A DNA stretch of 64,000 bases from Micromonospora sp. WMMA1947. Lineage in GTDB: Bacteria; Actinomycetota; Actinomycetes; Mycobacteriales; Micromonosporaceae. The stretch spans positions 2,976,001 to 3,040,000 of the forward strand of contig NZ_CP114909.1 of assembly GCF_027497355.1 (NCBI RefSeq), given 5' to 3'. The position numbers and the translations under genes are program-made. Below, one piece after another: positions 40,388 through 48,734 of this stretch; positions within the stretch are counted from its first letter, which is position 1; every line of letters starts with the position of its first letter. The notes below the pieces were generated by a model, which was not told where the DNA came from, ran no database searches, and worked only from the letters and a program-made list of their open reading frames with translations.

Positions 40388-41644
40388 ATGCTGGTACAGC
40401 GGCTCGGCGCGCCGAGCGACTTCGACCCCTTGCTGGACCGCGTACGGGACGCCCGGGTGGTGATGATCGGCGAGGCGACGCACGGCAGCTACGACTACTA
40501 CCGGCTGCGGGAACAGCTGACCCGGCGGCTCATCGCCGAGCAGGGCTTCGACTTCGTGGCGGTGGAGGGGGACTGGCCGGACTGCGACCGGGTGCACCGA
40601 TCGGTGGTGGGAGCGCCCGGCGGTCTGGCCGATCCGCTCGTCGCGCTGGAACGGTTCGAACGCTGGCCGACCTGGATGTGGGCGAACGCCGAGGTGGCCC
40701 GCTTCTGCCGCTGGCTGCGGGCGTGGAACCTGGAATGCCCCGAGGGGGAGCGGGCCGGTTTCCACGGCCTGGACGTGTATTCCCTCTGGGAGTCGATGCA
40801 GGCCATCTTCGACTACCTCGGTGAGGAGGACCCGGCCTCGCTGGAGGCGGCCCAGGAGGCGTACCGCTGCTTCGAGCCGTACGGCAAACGGGTCGAGGAG
40901 TACGGGATGGCCAGCCGGTTCGTCTCCGCACGGTGCGAGGAGGAGGTGGTACGGCTGCTGGCGCGTACCCGGGAACAGGCCGCCGCGGACGGCCCGGACC
41001 GCTTCTCGGCCTGGCAGAACGCGGAGGTGGTGGCCGGCGCGGAACGGTACTACCGGTCCATGGTCGGCGGCGGCCCCGAGTCGTGGAACGTCCGCGACGT
41101 CCACATGGCCGACACGCTCGACCGGCTGCTGGACCGGTACGGGCCGGGCTCGCGGGGGATCGTGTGGGCGCACAACACGCACGTCGGCGACGCCCGGGCC
41201 ACCGACATGGCGGCGGACGGCATGGTCAACATCGGGCAGCTCGGCCGGGAACGGCACGGCCGGGACGCGGTGGCACTGATCGGCTTCGGCAGCTGGCACG
41301 GCAGCGTGGTCGCCGCGCCGCGCTGGGGCTCACCGGCCGAGACGATGGTGGTGCCGCCGGCCCGGGAGGGTTCGGTGGAGCACCGGCTGCACGAGCTGAT
41401 GCCGGACCGGGCGGTGCTCGTGTTCGGCGGCGACGACCAGCCGGAATGGGTGACCGGCGAGGCGGACCACCGGGCGATCGGGGTGGTGTACGACCCGAGC
41501 TTCGAGTCCTGGGGCAACTACGTGCCGACCCGGCTGGGTGAGCGCTACGACGCGTTCATCTGGTGCGACGAGACGACGGCGCTGCACCCGCTGCCGGCGC
41601 GCGTGACGCCGGGCGAGATGGAGACGTACCCGGCGGGGGTGTGA
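40388..41644 (+). CDS. Erythromycin esterase-family protein
   Basis: 418 residues from ATG 40388; an in-frame ATG at 40334 inside the upstream hairpin would add 18 residues of low-complexity sequence and is less likely. The N-terminal motif VVMIGEATHGSYDYYRLREQL has the Glu-x2-His signature of EreA/EreB-like enzymes. VAVEGDWPDCDRVH, GFHGLDVYSLWESM, GIVWAHNTHVGDARAT and the catalytic-region residues near WGNYVPTRLGERYDAF also fit. Classical Ere enzymes open the macrolide lactone ring; most environmental homologues have no proven substrate, so a resistance role is a possibility only. A good GC-rich terminator follows directly. Confidence 0.88.
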   Translation: MLVQRLGAPSDFDPLLDRVRDARVVMIGEATHGSYDYYRLREQLTRRLIAEQGFDFVAVEGDWPDCDRVHRSVVGAPGGLADPLVALERFERWPTWMWANAEVARFCRWLRAWNLECPEGERAGFHGLDVYSLWESMQAIFDYLGEEDPASLEAAQEAYRCFEPYGKRVEEYGMASRFVSARCEEEVVRLLARTREQAAADGPDRFSAWQNAEVVAGAERYYRSMVGGGPESWNVRDVHMADTLDRLLDRYGPGSRGIVWAHNTHVGDARATDMAADGMVNIGQLGRERHGRDAVALIGFGSWHGSVVAAPRWGSPAETMVVPPAREGSVEHRLHELMPDRAVLVFGGDDQPEWVTGEADHRAIGVVYDPSFESWGNYVPTRLGERYDAFIWCDETTALHPLPARVTPGEMETYPAGV

Positions 41645-41646
41645 CC

Positions 41647-41672
41647 GGGTGGGGCCCCGCGGGGCCCCACCC
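41647..41672. terminator. 12-bp stem between the esterase and MMPL genes
   Basis: gggtggggcccc (41647-41658) pairs with ggggccccaccc (41661-41672), starting two bases after the esterase stop. It lies between convergent genes. Confidence 0.8.
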
Positions 41673-41679
41673 GTGCGGC

Positions 41680-43860
41680 TCACACGTTCGCGTGCTGCTT
41701 CTCGGCGAGGTGGGCCCGCAGGCCCTCGCCCTCGACGTCCACGTTGGGCAGGATCTTGTTCAGCCAGCGCGGCAGCCACCAGGCGGCGTTGTTCAGCAAC
41801 GACATCACCGCCGGCACGATCGTCATCCGGACCACGAACGCGTCGATGGCGACACCGATCGCGAGCGCGAAGCCCATCGACTTGATGATCGGGTCCTCCA
41901 GGAAGACGAAGCCGCCGAACACCGAGATCATGATGAGCGCGGCGGCGGTGACCACCCGGGCGCCGTGCCCCATGCCGTTGATGGTGGCCTGCTGAGCCGT
42001 GTCGCCGTGCACGAAGTCCTCGCGCATCCGGGAGACCAGGAAGACCTCGTAGTCCATGGCCAGGCCGAACAGGATGCCGATGAGCAGGATAGGCAGGAAG
42101 CTGACCAGCGGGGCCGGGGTGTCCAGGCCGACCAGGTCGGCCAGGTGGCCCTGCTGGAACACCGCCACGGTGATGCCGAATGTGGCCGCCACGGTGAGCA
42201 GAAAGCCCAGCGCCGCCTTGACCGGCACCAGGATCGACCGGAACACCAGCATCAGCAGCAGGATCGACAGGCCCACCACCAGCAGCAGGTAGACCGGCAG
42301 CGCGTCGGAGAGCTTCTCCGACACGTCGATGCCGACCGCGGTGACGCCGGTGAGCAGCACGTCGGCGTTCTGGATGCCGGAGACCTGCTTACGGATGTCG
42401 TGCACCACCGTCTCGGTGGCCTCGTCGGTCGGGCCGGACTTCGGGATCACCCCGATCAGCGCGGTACGCCCCGACGGGTCGACCTGCGGCGGGGCCACCG
42501 CCAGCACCCCGTCGGTCTTCTGGACCAGCGCGGTCACCTGCGGGATGGCGGCCTGGGTGTCCTGCGGCGAGTCGGCGGTCACCACGACCGCGAGCCGGCC
42601 GGTGAAGCCGGGGCCGAAGCCCTCGCGGATCAGGTCGCTGCTGACCCGGGCCGGGGTGCCCTCGGCGGCGGCGGACGCGTCCGGCAGCGCCAGGCGCATG
42701 TCCTGCGCCGGGATCGCGAGCAGGCCGAGGCCGAGCAGGCCGACCAGGATCACCGGGATGCGGAACCGGGTCACCCACCGCGCCCAGCGGAAGCCGAAGC
42801 CGGAGCGGTCCTCCGAGCCGGTGGCCGGGTCCTCGACCGCCTTGCGGTCACGCAGCTTGCGCGGCAGCACCTTGTGGCCGGCGAAGCCGAGCAGCGCCGG
42901 AGCCAGCGTGATCGCCACCAGCACGGCCACGGTGACGGTGCCGGCGGCGGCCAGGCCCATCACGGTGAGGAACGGGATGCCCACCACGGCCAGGCCGGCG
43001 AGCGCCACCACGACGGTCGCGCCGGCGAAGACCACAGCGGAACCGGCGGTGCCGACCGCGCGGCCGACCGCCTCCTCCGGGGAGAGTCCGTCGAGGAGGT
43101 TCTGCCGGTGCCGGGAGGTGATGAACAGCGAGTAGTCGATGCCGACCGCGAGGCCGAGCATCAGCGCCAGAATCGGCGCGGTGCTGGTCAGTTCGACCGC
43201 GCCGCTGAGCGCGAACAGACCGGCCATGCCGACGCCGACACCGATCAGCGCGTTCAGCATGGTCATCCCGGCCGCCACGAGCGAGCCGAACGTGATCACC
43301 AGGACGATCGCCGCGACCAGCACGCCGATCGCCTCGGTCGAGCCGACCTCCGGCTCACCGTTGAGCACCTCGCCGCCGGGCGCGATCTGCCAGCCCTGCG
43401 TCTCGGCCTGGGCGCCGACCTTCTCGTACGCCTCGCGCTGCTCGTCGGTGACCTCGTCCGCGCCGCCGGCGAACTGCACCTGGATCAGCGCGTACCGGCC
43501 GTCCGGGGTGAGGGCCTGGGCCTGGTACGGGTCGACCGCGCCGACCACGCCCGGGAGCGTGGCCGCCTCCTCCGTGACCTGCTTGACCACGGCCTGTCCG
43601 GCGGGCGTGGTCAGCGCGCCGTCCTGTGGCGCCTTGATCGCGATGGTGCCGGTGGCGCCGCTGGCCGCCGGGAAGCGGTCGGCGAGCAGGTCGATCGCCT
43701 TCTGCGACTCGGTGCCCGGCATGGTGAAGTTGCTCGCCGTCGGGCCTCGCAGCGTGGCCGCGGCCAGGCCGAGGCCGACGAGTACGACGAGCCAGACGAC
43801 GGCGACGAGTCGCCGCCGGCGCAGGGATGCCCGGCCGAGCCGGTACAGCAGGGTCGCCAT
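41680..43860 (-). CDS. MMPL-family efflux transporter
   Basis: 726 residues, with aaggaagg before the ATG. It has two homologous halves, each with a first helix, a large extracellular loop and a five-helix bundle. Half one: VAVVWLVVLVGLGLA, then ALMLGLAVGIDYSLFITSRHRQ with the charged helix typical of MMPL/RND proton relays. Half two repeats this with LLIGILFGLAMDYEVFLVSRMRED and GVAIDAFVVRMTIVPAVM. It ends KHANV. MMPL proteins export lipids, siderophores or drugs using the proton gradient. It lies 28 bp downstream of a TetR gene whose start is preceded by a tandem operator, so it is the likely main target of that repressor. Confidence 0.92.
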   Translation of the reverse strand: MATLLYRLGRASLRRRRLVAVVWLVVLVGLGLAAATLRGPTASNFTMPGTESQKAIDLLADRFPAASGATGTIAIKAPQDGALTTPAGQAVVKQVTEEAATLPGVVGAVDPYQAQALTPDGRYALIQVQFAGGADEVTDEQREAYEKVGAQAETQGWQIAPGGEVLNGEPEVGSTEAIGVLVAAIVLVITFGSLVAAGMTMLNALIGVGVGMAGLFALSGAVELTSTAPILALMLGLAVGIDYSLFITSRHRQNLLDGLSPEEAVGRAVGTAGSAVVFAGATVVVALAGLAVVGIPFLTVMGLAAAGTVTVAVLVAITLAPALLGFAGHKVLPRKLRDRKAVEDPATGSEDRSGFGFRWARWVTRFRIPVILVGLLGLGLLAIPAQDMRLALPDASAAAEGTPARVSSDLIREGFGPGFTGRLAVVVTADSPQDTQAAIPQVTALVQKTDGVLAVAPPQVDPSGRTALIGVIPKSGPTDEATETVVHDIRKQVSGIQNADVLLTGVTAVGIDVSEKLSDALPVYLLLVVGLSILLLMLVFRSILVPVKAALGFLLTVAATFGITVAVFQQGHLADLVGLDTPAPLVSFLPILLIGILFGLAMDYEVFLVSRMREDFVHGDTAQQATINGMGHGARVVTAAALIMISVFGGFVFLEDPIIKSMGFALAIGVAIDAFVVRMTIVPAVMSLLNNAAWWLPRWLNKILPNVDVEGEGLRAHLAEKQHANV

Positions 43861-43888
43861 GGACCTTCCTTGTCCTCGCAGAAACGGA

Positions 43889-44434
43889 TCAGGTGGTGAC
43901 TTCGAGCGCGCGGTACGCCACGGCGAGCAGCGCGGGTCGCAGCTGGTCGTCGGGGATGTCCAGGAACTCGCCGCAGGTCTCGGCGATCCCGGCGAGCACG
44001 ACGAGCGCCGCGACGCGTGCCTCCGGGCGATCGGAGAAGCCGGCGAACGCGGCGACCAGTTGTTCGGAGATCTGCTGGATGTGGGCGAACGCGGGCTGCT
44101 GGAGCAGGTCGGGGAACTCTCCCCGCAGCAGCGCGATCTCCCGGCGGAAGCGGACCGCCAGGTCGACGAAGCCGTCGGCGGCGACGCGCTGGGCCTCGGC
44201 GCCGGTGTGTGCGGCGATCCGGGCGTCCAGCTCCTCCAGCATGGTGATGGCCGGGGCCATCAGCTCGCAGAGCAGGGCTTCCTTGCTGGCGAAGTGGTAG
44301 AGCACCGTCGCCTTGGAGCAGCCGACGTCGCGGGCGATGTCCTGCAGTGAGGTGCCCTTGTATCCGGTGACGGCGAACCGGCGAGCGGCAGCGGCCAGCA
44401 GCTCGTCGTGGGTGGCGGGGGTGGGTCGCGCCAT
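43889..44434 (-). CDS. TetR-family repressor of the MMPL operon
   Basis: 181 residues from ATG 44434; ATG 44446 would add MLED. The N-terminal HTH (DELLAAAARRFAVTGYKGTSLQDIARDVGCSKATVLYHFASKEALLCELM) is textbook TetR. The C-terminal ligand-binding domain is helical (LDIPDDQLRPALLAVAYRALEVTT). Just upstream are two perfect 16-bp palindromes covering the promoter region. Autoregulation together with the MMPL transporter is the natural model; the inducer would be the transported substrate. Confidence 0.92.
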   Translation of the reverse strand: MARPTPATHDELLAAAARRFAVTGYKGTSLQDIARDVGCSKATVLYHFASKEALLCELMAPAITMLEELDARIAAHTGAEAQRVAADGFVDLAVRFRREIALLRGEFPDLLQQPAFAHIQQISEQLVAAFAGFSDRPEARVAALVVLAGIAETCGEFLDIPDDQLRPALLAVAYRALEVTT

Positions 44435-44448
44435 GTCCTCCAGCATGC

Positions 44449-44483
44449 CTGACCGATCGGTCAGGTGCTGACCGATCGGTCAG
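44449..44483 (-). promoter_or_regulatory. Tandem perfect operators for the TetR repressor
   Basis: ctgaccgatcggtcag occurs identically at 44449-44464 and 44468-44483, each a perfect palindrome, with centres 19 bp apart. They lie 15 bp upstream of the tetR-like start. Two dimers could bind on nearly the same face of the helix. Confidence 0.9.
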
Positions 44484-44525
44484 ATCCGCCGCGTGGCGTT
44501 CGCCACAACGGCACGTTCCCGCAGG

Positions 44526-45116
44526 TCAGGCCGGTGTCCCGGTCCAGTCGGCGAGCCATTCCCCGGACCAGGTGAGCGCGCCGGAGCGCAGGTCGGCGAC
44601 GAGCGCGCGTACCCAGTCCAGTTCGGCGCGGAGCAGCGTCAGTTGGTATTCGTCCTCGACCAGGAAGAGCCGGGGGAGCTGTACCCCGGCCAGCGCCGCC
44701 TCACGCTCACGCAACCGTGCCTCGATGGCGCCGGCCCGCTGGTCGAGCCGCCGGGCCGCCTCCTCGGGCGGCAGGATCGGCAGGAACGACAGCGCGGCGG
44801 GGAACTCCGGGAACTCCCGGGCGGGGGTGGCGAGCGCGTCGGCGAGCCACCCGTCGAGCGTGCTCCGGCCGGCCGGTGTGAGCGCGTACACGATGCGCTC
44901 CGGCCGCCCCTCCTCGCGCCTGGTCTCGGCCACCCGGATCAGCTCGTCGCGGCGCAGCCGCTCGATGGTCTGGTAGATGCTGTTGCGCTGCGCGACGTTC
45001 ACCACGTCGTGCTTCTCCCGCTCCCGGATGAGCTGCTGCATCCGGTACGCGTGCATCGGCTCCTCGACCAGGAGGGCCAGCACCATCATCGCCAGCGGCG
45101 AGCGACGAACCGTCAT
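44526..45116 (-). CDS. PadR-family transcriptional regulator
   Basis: 196 residues. The N-terminal winged helix (SPLAMMVLALLVEEPMHAYRMQQLIRER, SIYQTIERLRRDELI, RIVYALTPAGRSTLDGWL) is the PadR signature, followed by a C-terminal dimerisation helix region (PRLFLVEDEYQLTLLRAELDWVRALVADL) as in the longer VirR-like PadR group. It is divergent from the FAD-dependent monooxygenase gene with 56 bp between start codons, containing repeated TAGTCATT motifs. The likely model is repression of both genes with release by a phenolic or drug-like ligand. Confidence 0.9.
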   Translation of the reverse strand: MTVRRSPLAMMVLALLVEEPMHAYRMQQLIREREKHDVVNVAQRNSIYQTIERLRRDELIRVAETRREEGRPERIVYALTPAGRSTLDGWLADALATPAREFPEFPAALSFLPILPPEEAARRLDQRAGAIEARLREREAALAGVQLPRLFLVEDEYQLTLLRAELDWVRALVADLRSGALTWSGEWLADWTGTPA

Positions 45117-45146
45117 GGCCCCACCCTAGGTGCCCCCTGTCGCGCC

Positions 45147-45179
45147 ATAGTCATTTTATGTATAGTCATTGCATGACTA
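45147..45179. promoter_or_regulatory. PadR operator with repeated TAGTCATT, overlapping the monooxygenase start codon
   Basis: atagtcatt at 45147-45155 and 45162-45170 are direct repeats; tagtcat-tgc-atgacta (45163-45179) is a perfect inverted repeat that includes the ATG at 45173. TATAGT (45161-45166) is a good -10 box six bases before that ATG. The stretch is strikingly AT-rich for this genome. Confidence 0.75.
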
Positions 45180-46351
45180 AAGCTGTCGTCGTCGGTGCCG
45201 GACTGGCCGGCCCGGTCGCCGCCATGGCGCTGCGGCGCGCAGGCATCGACGCCTCGGTGTACGAGGCGTACCCGCGGGACGCGGTCGGAGTGGGCGCCTT
45301 CCTGACGCTCTCGGCAAACGGGCTCGACGCGCTGCGCGCGATCGACCTCGACGACCTGGTGGCCGGGCTCGGACACCCGACACCCCGGATGCTCATGCAC
45401 AACCATCGCGGGCGCCGGCTCGCCGAGTTCGGCGCCCCGGGCAGCCGTACCGTCGGCCGGTCTGACCTCTACCGCGCGCTGCGCGACGAGGCGCTGCGCC
45501 GGGGCCTCGAGTTCGTCCACGGCGCGCGCCTGACCGGCGCCGACTCGACCGGCGGCGGTGTGACCGCCCGGTTCGCCGACGGCCGCACCGCCCACGGCGA
45601 CCTGCTCGTCGGCGCCGACGGGCTGCGCTCCCGGGTCCGCGCGCTGATCGACCCGGCCGCCCCCGCGCCCCGCTACGTGCCGCTGCTGAACGCCGGCGGC
45701 TTCGCCCACGGGCTGCGCCTGCCCGACGAGCGCGGCGTGATGCAGATGATGTTCGGCCGGCGCTGCTTCTTCTGCTGGATCGTGGTGGGGGAGGACGAGG
45801 TCTGGTGGTTCGCCAACCCGCCGCAGCCGGACGAGCCGAGCCGGGAACACCTCGCCGCGATCGGCCCGGACGAGGCCCGGTCCCGGCTGCGCGCGTTGCT
45901 CGCCGGCGATCCGGGACCGGCGACGACGATCCTCGACCACACCGCGCGGATCGAGTACGGCTGGCCCACGTACGACCTGCCCTCGGTGCCGGTCTGGCAC
46001 CGCGACCGCATGATCGTGATCGGCGACGCGGCGCACACCGCCGCCCCCTCCTCCGGGCAGGGCGCGGCGATGGCCTTCGAGGACGCCGTCCAGCTCGCCC
46101 GCTGCCTGCGCGACCTGCCGGACGTGCCGGCCGCGTTCCGGGCCTACGAGCGGCTGCGCCGCGACCGGGTGGAGCGGGTGGTCGCGCAGGGGCGGCGGAC
46201 CAGCACCACGAAGGTCGCCGGCCCGGTCGGGCGGTTGGTCCGGGACCTGGGCATGCCGCTCGCCGCCCGCTACCTGGCGCGTAACGGCGGCGCCGCCCAG
46301 GCCTGGCTGTTCGACCACCACATCGACTGGGCGCAGCGGGTGGAGGGCTGA
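45173..46351 (+). CDS. FAD-dependent aromatic-type monooxygenase
   Basis: 392 residues from ATG 45173; ATG 45158 is possible but lies inside the -10 box. It is a class A flavoprotein hydroxylase: VVVGAGLAGPVAA (GxGxxG), the arginine in TVGRSDLYRALRDEA, the DG motif in LLVGADGLRSRVR, and the GD motif in VIGDAAHTAAPSSGQGAAMAFEDA. FAD and NAD(P)H would hydroxylate a ring substrate or inactivate a drug, as in TetX and Rox relatives. It has no ribosome binding site and its -10 box is six bases upstream, so its mRNA may be leaderless. It is divergent from the PadR gene. Confidence 0.92.
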   Translation: MTKAVVVGAGLAGPVAAMALRRAGIDASVYEAYPRDAVGVGAFLTLSANGLDALRAIDLDDLVAGLGHPTPRMLMHNHRGRRLAEFGAPGSRTVGRSDLYRALRDEALRRGLEFVHGARLTGADSTGGGVTARFADGRTAHGDLLVGADGLRSRVRALIDPAAPAPRYVPLLNAGGFAHGLRLPDERGVMQMMFGRRCFFCWIVVGEDEVWWFANPPQPDEPSREHLAAIGPDEARSRLRALLAGDPGPATTILDHTARIEYGWPTYDLPSVPVWHRDRMIVIGDAAHTAAPSSGQGAAMAFEDAVQLARCLRDLPDVPAAFRAYERLRRDRVERVVAQGRRTSTTKVAGPVGRLVRDLGMPLAARYLARNGGAAQAWLFDHHIDWAQRVEG

Positions 46352-46352
46352 G

Positions 46353-46754
46353 TCAGACCGGCGGGTGGCCGTGCCTGCGGTCGTACGCGGCCCGGGCCGC
46401 GCTGATCGCCTCCCGGTGCCGTTCGGCCCAACTGGTCAGCGCCACCAGCGAGTCGTACAGCTCCCGGGCCATCGGGGTGGCCGTGTACTCGACCTTCGGC
46501 GGCACGCAGGGGTGGACGTGCCGGTTCAGCAGCCCGTCCCGCTCCAGGTTGCGCAGCGTCAGTGTGAGCATCCGGCGGCTGATCCCCTCCACCCGGCGCT
46601 CCAGCTCGGTGAAGCGGACCGGGCCGGCCGAGGCGGCGATCAGGATGCCGATGGCCCACTTACCGCCCACCCGGTCCAGCGCCTCCCGCACGGTGCAGGC
46701 GTTCGCCTGCTCCGCCGGGCCGGACCCGCACCGGTTCGCCTCCTGCTCGCCCAC
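46353..46754 (-). CDS. HxlR-family winged-helix regulator
   Basis: 133 residues from GTG 46754; a GTG at 46781 would add nine residues. The HxlR signature is complete: CTVREALDRVGGKWAIGILIAASAGPVRFTELERRVEGISRRMLTLTLRNLERDGLL, then VEYTATPMARELYDSL. The conserved cysteine near the N-terminus, often a redox or aldehyde sensor, is present. It converges with the monooxygenase gene with one base between stops. Its target is not evident. Confidence 0.9.
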   Translation of the reverse strand: MGEQEANRCGSGPAEQANACTVREALDRVGGKWAIGILIAASAGPVRFTELERRVEGISRRMLTLTLRNLERDGLLNRHVHPCVPPKVEYTATPMARELYDSLVALTSWAERHREAISAARAAYDRRHGHPPV

Positions 46755-46843
46755 GCCTCGATCGTCGCAGGTGCCGGCCACCGGAGCGCGCCGGGCACCG
46801 TGTCGGGGTTGCCGAGCCGGGCCCGGCCCGGGAAGGTGGTCCG

Positions 46844-47803
46844 ATGGGTGCCGCCGACGAGACCCGGGCCGGAGTGTCGCTGACCAACCTCGACCAGCCG
46901 CTGTTCGACGGCGCCGGGGCGACGAAACGCGACCTGGTCGACTACCTCGACGCGATGGCTGACCGGATCCTGCCGGAACTGCGGGACCGGCCGCTGTCGG
47001 TGCTGCGGGTGCGGCCCGGCCAGGACCCGTTCATGCAGAAGAACCTGCCGAAGTACACGCCCGACTGGGTACGCCGCACCGAGGTGTGGGCGGAGGCGTC
47101 GCACCGGCGGATCTCGTACGCCCTCTGCGACGACCGCCGCACGCTGCTCTGGTTCGCCAACCAGCGCGCCGTGGAGTACCACCCGACGCTCGCCCCCGCC
47201 GGGCAGGCCGAGCACCCGACCCACCTGGTGCTCGACCTCGATCCCCCGGAGGGGGACGCGTTCGGCGCCGTGGTGCGGGTCGCGCTGCTGGTGCGGCAGG
47301 CGCTCGCCGACGCCGGGCTGGCCGGCGCGGTGAAGACGAGCGGCGCCAAGGGGCTGCACGTGATCGTGCCCGTGGACCCGGCCACCACGGCGGAGGAGGC
47401 CGCCGCCGCGACCCGGGCGCTCGCCGCCCGTACCGAACGGCTCGATCCGGCGGCCGCGACCACCGCGTTCATCGTCGCCGACCGCGGCGGCCGCGTCTTC
47501 GTCGACTCCACCCGGGCGTACGGGGCGACTGTGGTGGCTGCCTACAGCCCTCGGATCCGGCCCGGCGCCCCGGTGTCGTACCCGGTGGGCTGGACCGACC
47601 TGGAGTCGGCGAGCCCGGGCGACTTCACCGTGCGGACCGTGCCCGCTCTGCTGGGCGACCGGGATCCCTGGGCGGAGGCGCTGCCCGCGCCGCAGCGCCT
47701 GCCGGCGGACCTGGTCGAGCAGGGGCGGACCATCCCGGTGGCCCGGGTGCAGGCGATGCACGAGGGAAAGCGCCGCGCCAAGGCCCGCCGCGAAGCCGGC
47801 TGA
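46844..47803 (+). CDS. Stand-alone LigD-type polymerase/primase domain (NHEJ)
   Basis: 319 residues, the size of a lone LigD polymerase domain. Features: the SLTNLDQPLFDGAGATKRDLVDYL opening, PFMQKNLPKYTPDWV, HLVLDLDPPEGDAF with the metal-binding Asp pair, TSGAKGLHVIVPVD, and VRTVPALLGDRDPWAEAL near the end. The domain adds ribonucleotides or nucleotides at broken DNA ends during Ku-dependent end joining. No Ku, ligase or nuclease domain is fused or adjacent; the partners must be elsewhere. It is divergent from the HxlR gene. Confidence 0.92.
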   Translation: MGAADETRAGVSLTNLDQPLFDGAGATKRDLVDYLDAMADRILPELRDRPLSVLRVRPGQDPFMQKNLPKYTPDWVRRTEVWAEASHRRISYALCDDRRTLLWFANQRAVEYHPTLAPAGQAEHPTHLVLDLDPPEGDAFGAVVRVALLVRQALADAGLAGAVKTSGAKGLHVIVPVDPATTAEEAAAATRALAARTERLDPAAATTAFIVADRGGRVFVDSTRAYGATVVAAYSPRIRPGAPVSYPVGWTDLESASPGDFTVRTVPALLGDRDPWAEALPAPQRLPADLVEQGRTIPVARVQAMHEGKRRAKARREAG

Positions 47804-47815
47804 GGTCGGTCCCCG

Positions 47816-48547
47816 TCAGCGCCGCCGGGTCACCACCGCCGGCGGGTGCTTGCCCCAGGTGGACGCGACGAGCACCACGGCCAGGGCCCAGGTGACGATC
47901 ATCGTCCAGATCGGGCGGGTCTCGGTGGCCGCGCCCACGAACCCGCCGATCGCGTAGCTGACCAGGCAGAGCAGGCCGGTCGCGGCGAGCCGCCCGGCCG
48001 CGGCCCGGCCCTCCGGCTCGAACACCCAGTCGGCGATGCCCTTCGTCGTCCGCAGCACGGTTCCGGTCTGGTACGACGTGGCGGTCTGCACGCCGAACGT
48101 GCGGACGATCAACCCGCCGAGGATGCCGACCGGGAACGCCAGCAGCGCGGTCAGGATCGTGCGCTCGGTCATCGAGTCGCGCCCCGAGTCGAGCGACCGG
48201 TCCACCAGCCCCCAGAGCACGAGCAGCGCCAGCATGGCGAGCAGTTCCATGCCCGGCGGGGTGAGCGGACCGGCCGGACGGAGGCGGCGGATACCGGCGC
48301 CGAGCAGACCGCCGAGACCGAACGCGCCAAGCGACGCCACCGCGGCCGGCCAGGGCGGAAAGTGATCGGCGGCCCCCATTCCGACGAACGCCACGTTGCC
48401 GGTCTGAATACCCACGAACACCTTGTACCTGAGGAACGAGAAAGCGTCGACAACGCCGGCGAGGCCGGTGGCGAGCGCAAGTGCCAGAAGCGGTACGTGG
48501 AAGTCGTATTCCCCTACCCGCCAGCGATCCTCAGCGTCGTTGGGCAT
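47816..48547 (-). CDS. DUF1275 (YoaK-like) membrane protein
   Basis: 243 residues from ATG 48547. Six hydrophobic helices with the family motifs: LALATGLAGVVDAFSFL, VFVGIQTGNVAFVGM, LGAFGLGGLLGAGI, FPVGILGGLIVRTFGVQ, TSYQTGTVLRTTKGIADWV, and GLLCLVSYAIGGFVGA. The TGN and TGT signatures occur in the two repeated halves. Function unknown; it is sometimes discussed as a possible transporter. It converges with the polymerase gene at 12 bp distance. The 187-bp gap upstream (48548-48734) shows no gene. Confidence 0.88.
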   Translation of the reverse strand: MPNDAEDRWRVGEYDFHVPLLALALATGLAGVVDAFSFLRYKVFVGIQTGNVAFVGMGAADHFPPWPAAVASLGAFGLGGLLGAGIRRLRPAGPLTPPGMELLAMLALLVLWGLVDRSLDSGRDSMTERTILTALLAFPVGILGGLIVRTFGVQTATSYQTGTVLRTTKGIADWVFEPEGRAAAGRLAATGLLCLVSYAIGGFVGAATETRPIWTMIVTWALAVVLVASTWGKHPPAVVTRRR

Positions 48548-48734
48548 CGCCCTCCCTACCCCCGGCTGCGCCCGTGAAACCGTGGGGGCACGCGATGCGG
48601 GAAAGTGCCGGGAAAAGTGTTTCCTGTCGTTTCCGGTGAATGGCGCGATCGCGTTATTCACCATCGGCATCCGGTTCGGCAGCATCGCAATTGCGTCTCG
48701 ACGGCGAGACTCGAAGCCGAAGGAGGCCGAGCGC

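Noticed and set aside
41563..43899. A 778-codon plus-strand frame over the MMPL gene
   Set aside because: It is extremely rich in Arg, His, Gln and Asp, with no domain. The opposite strand encodes a clear MMPL transporter.
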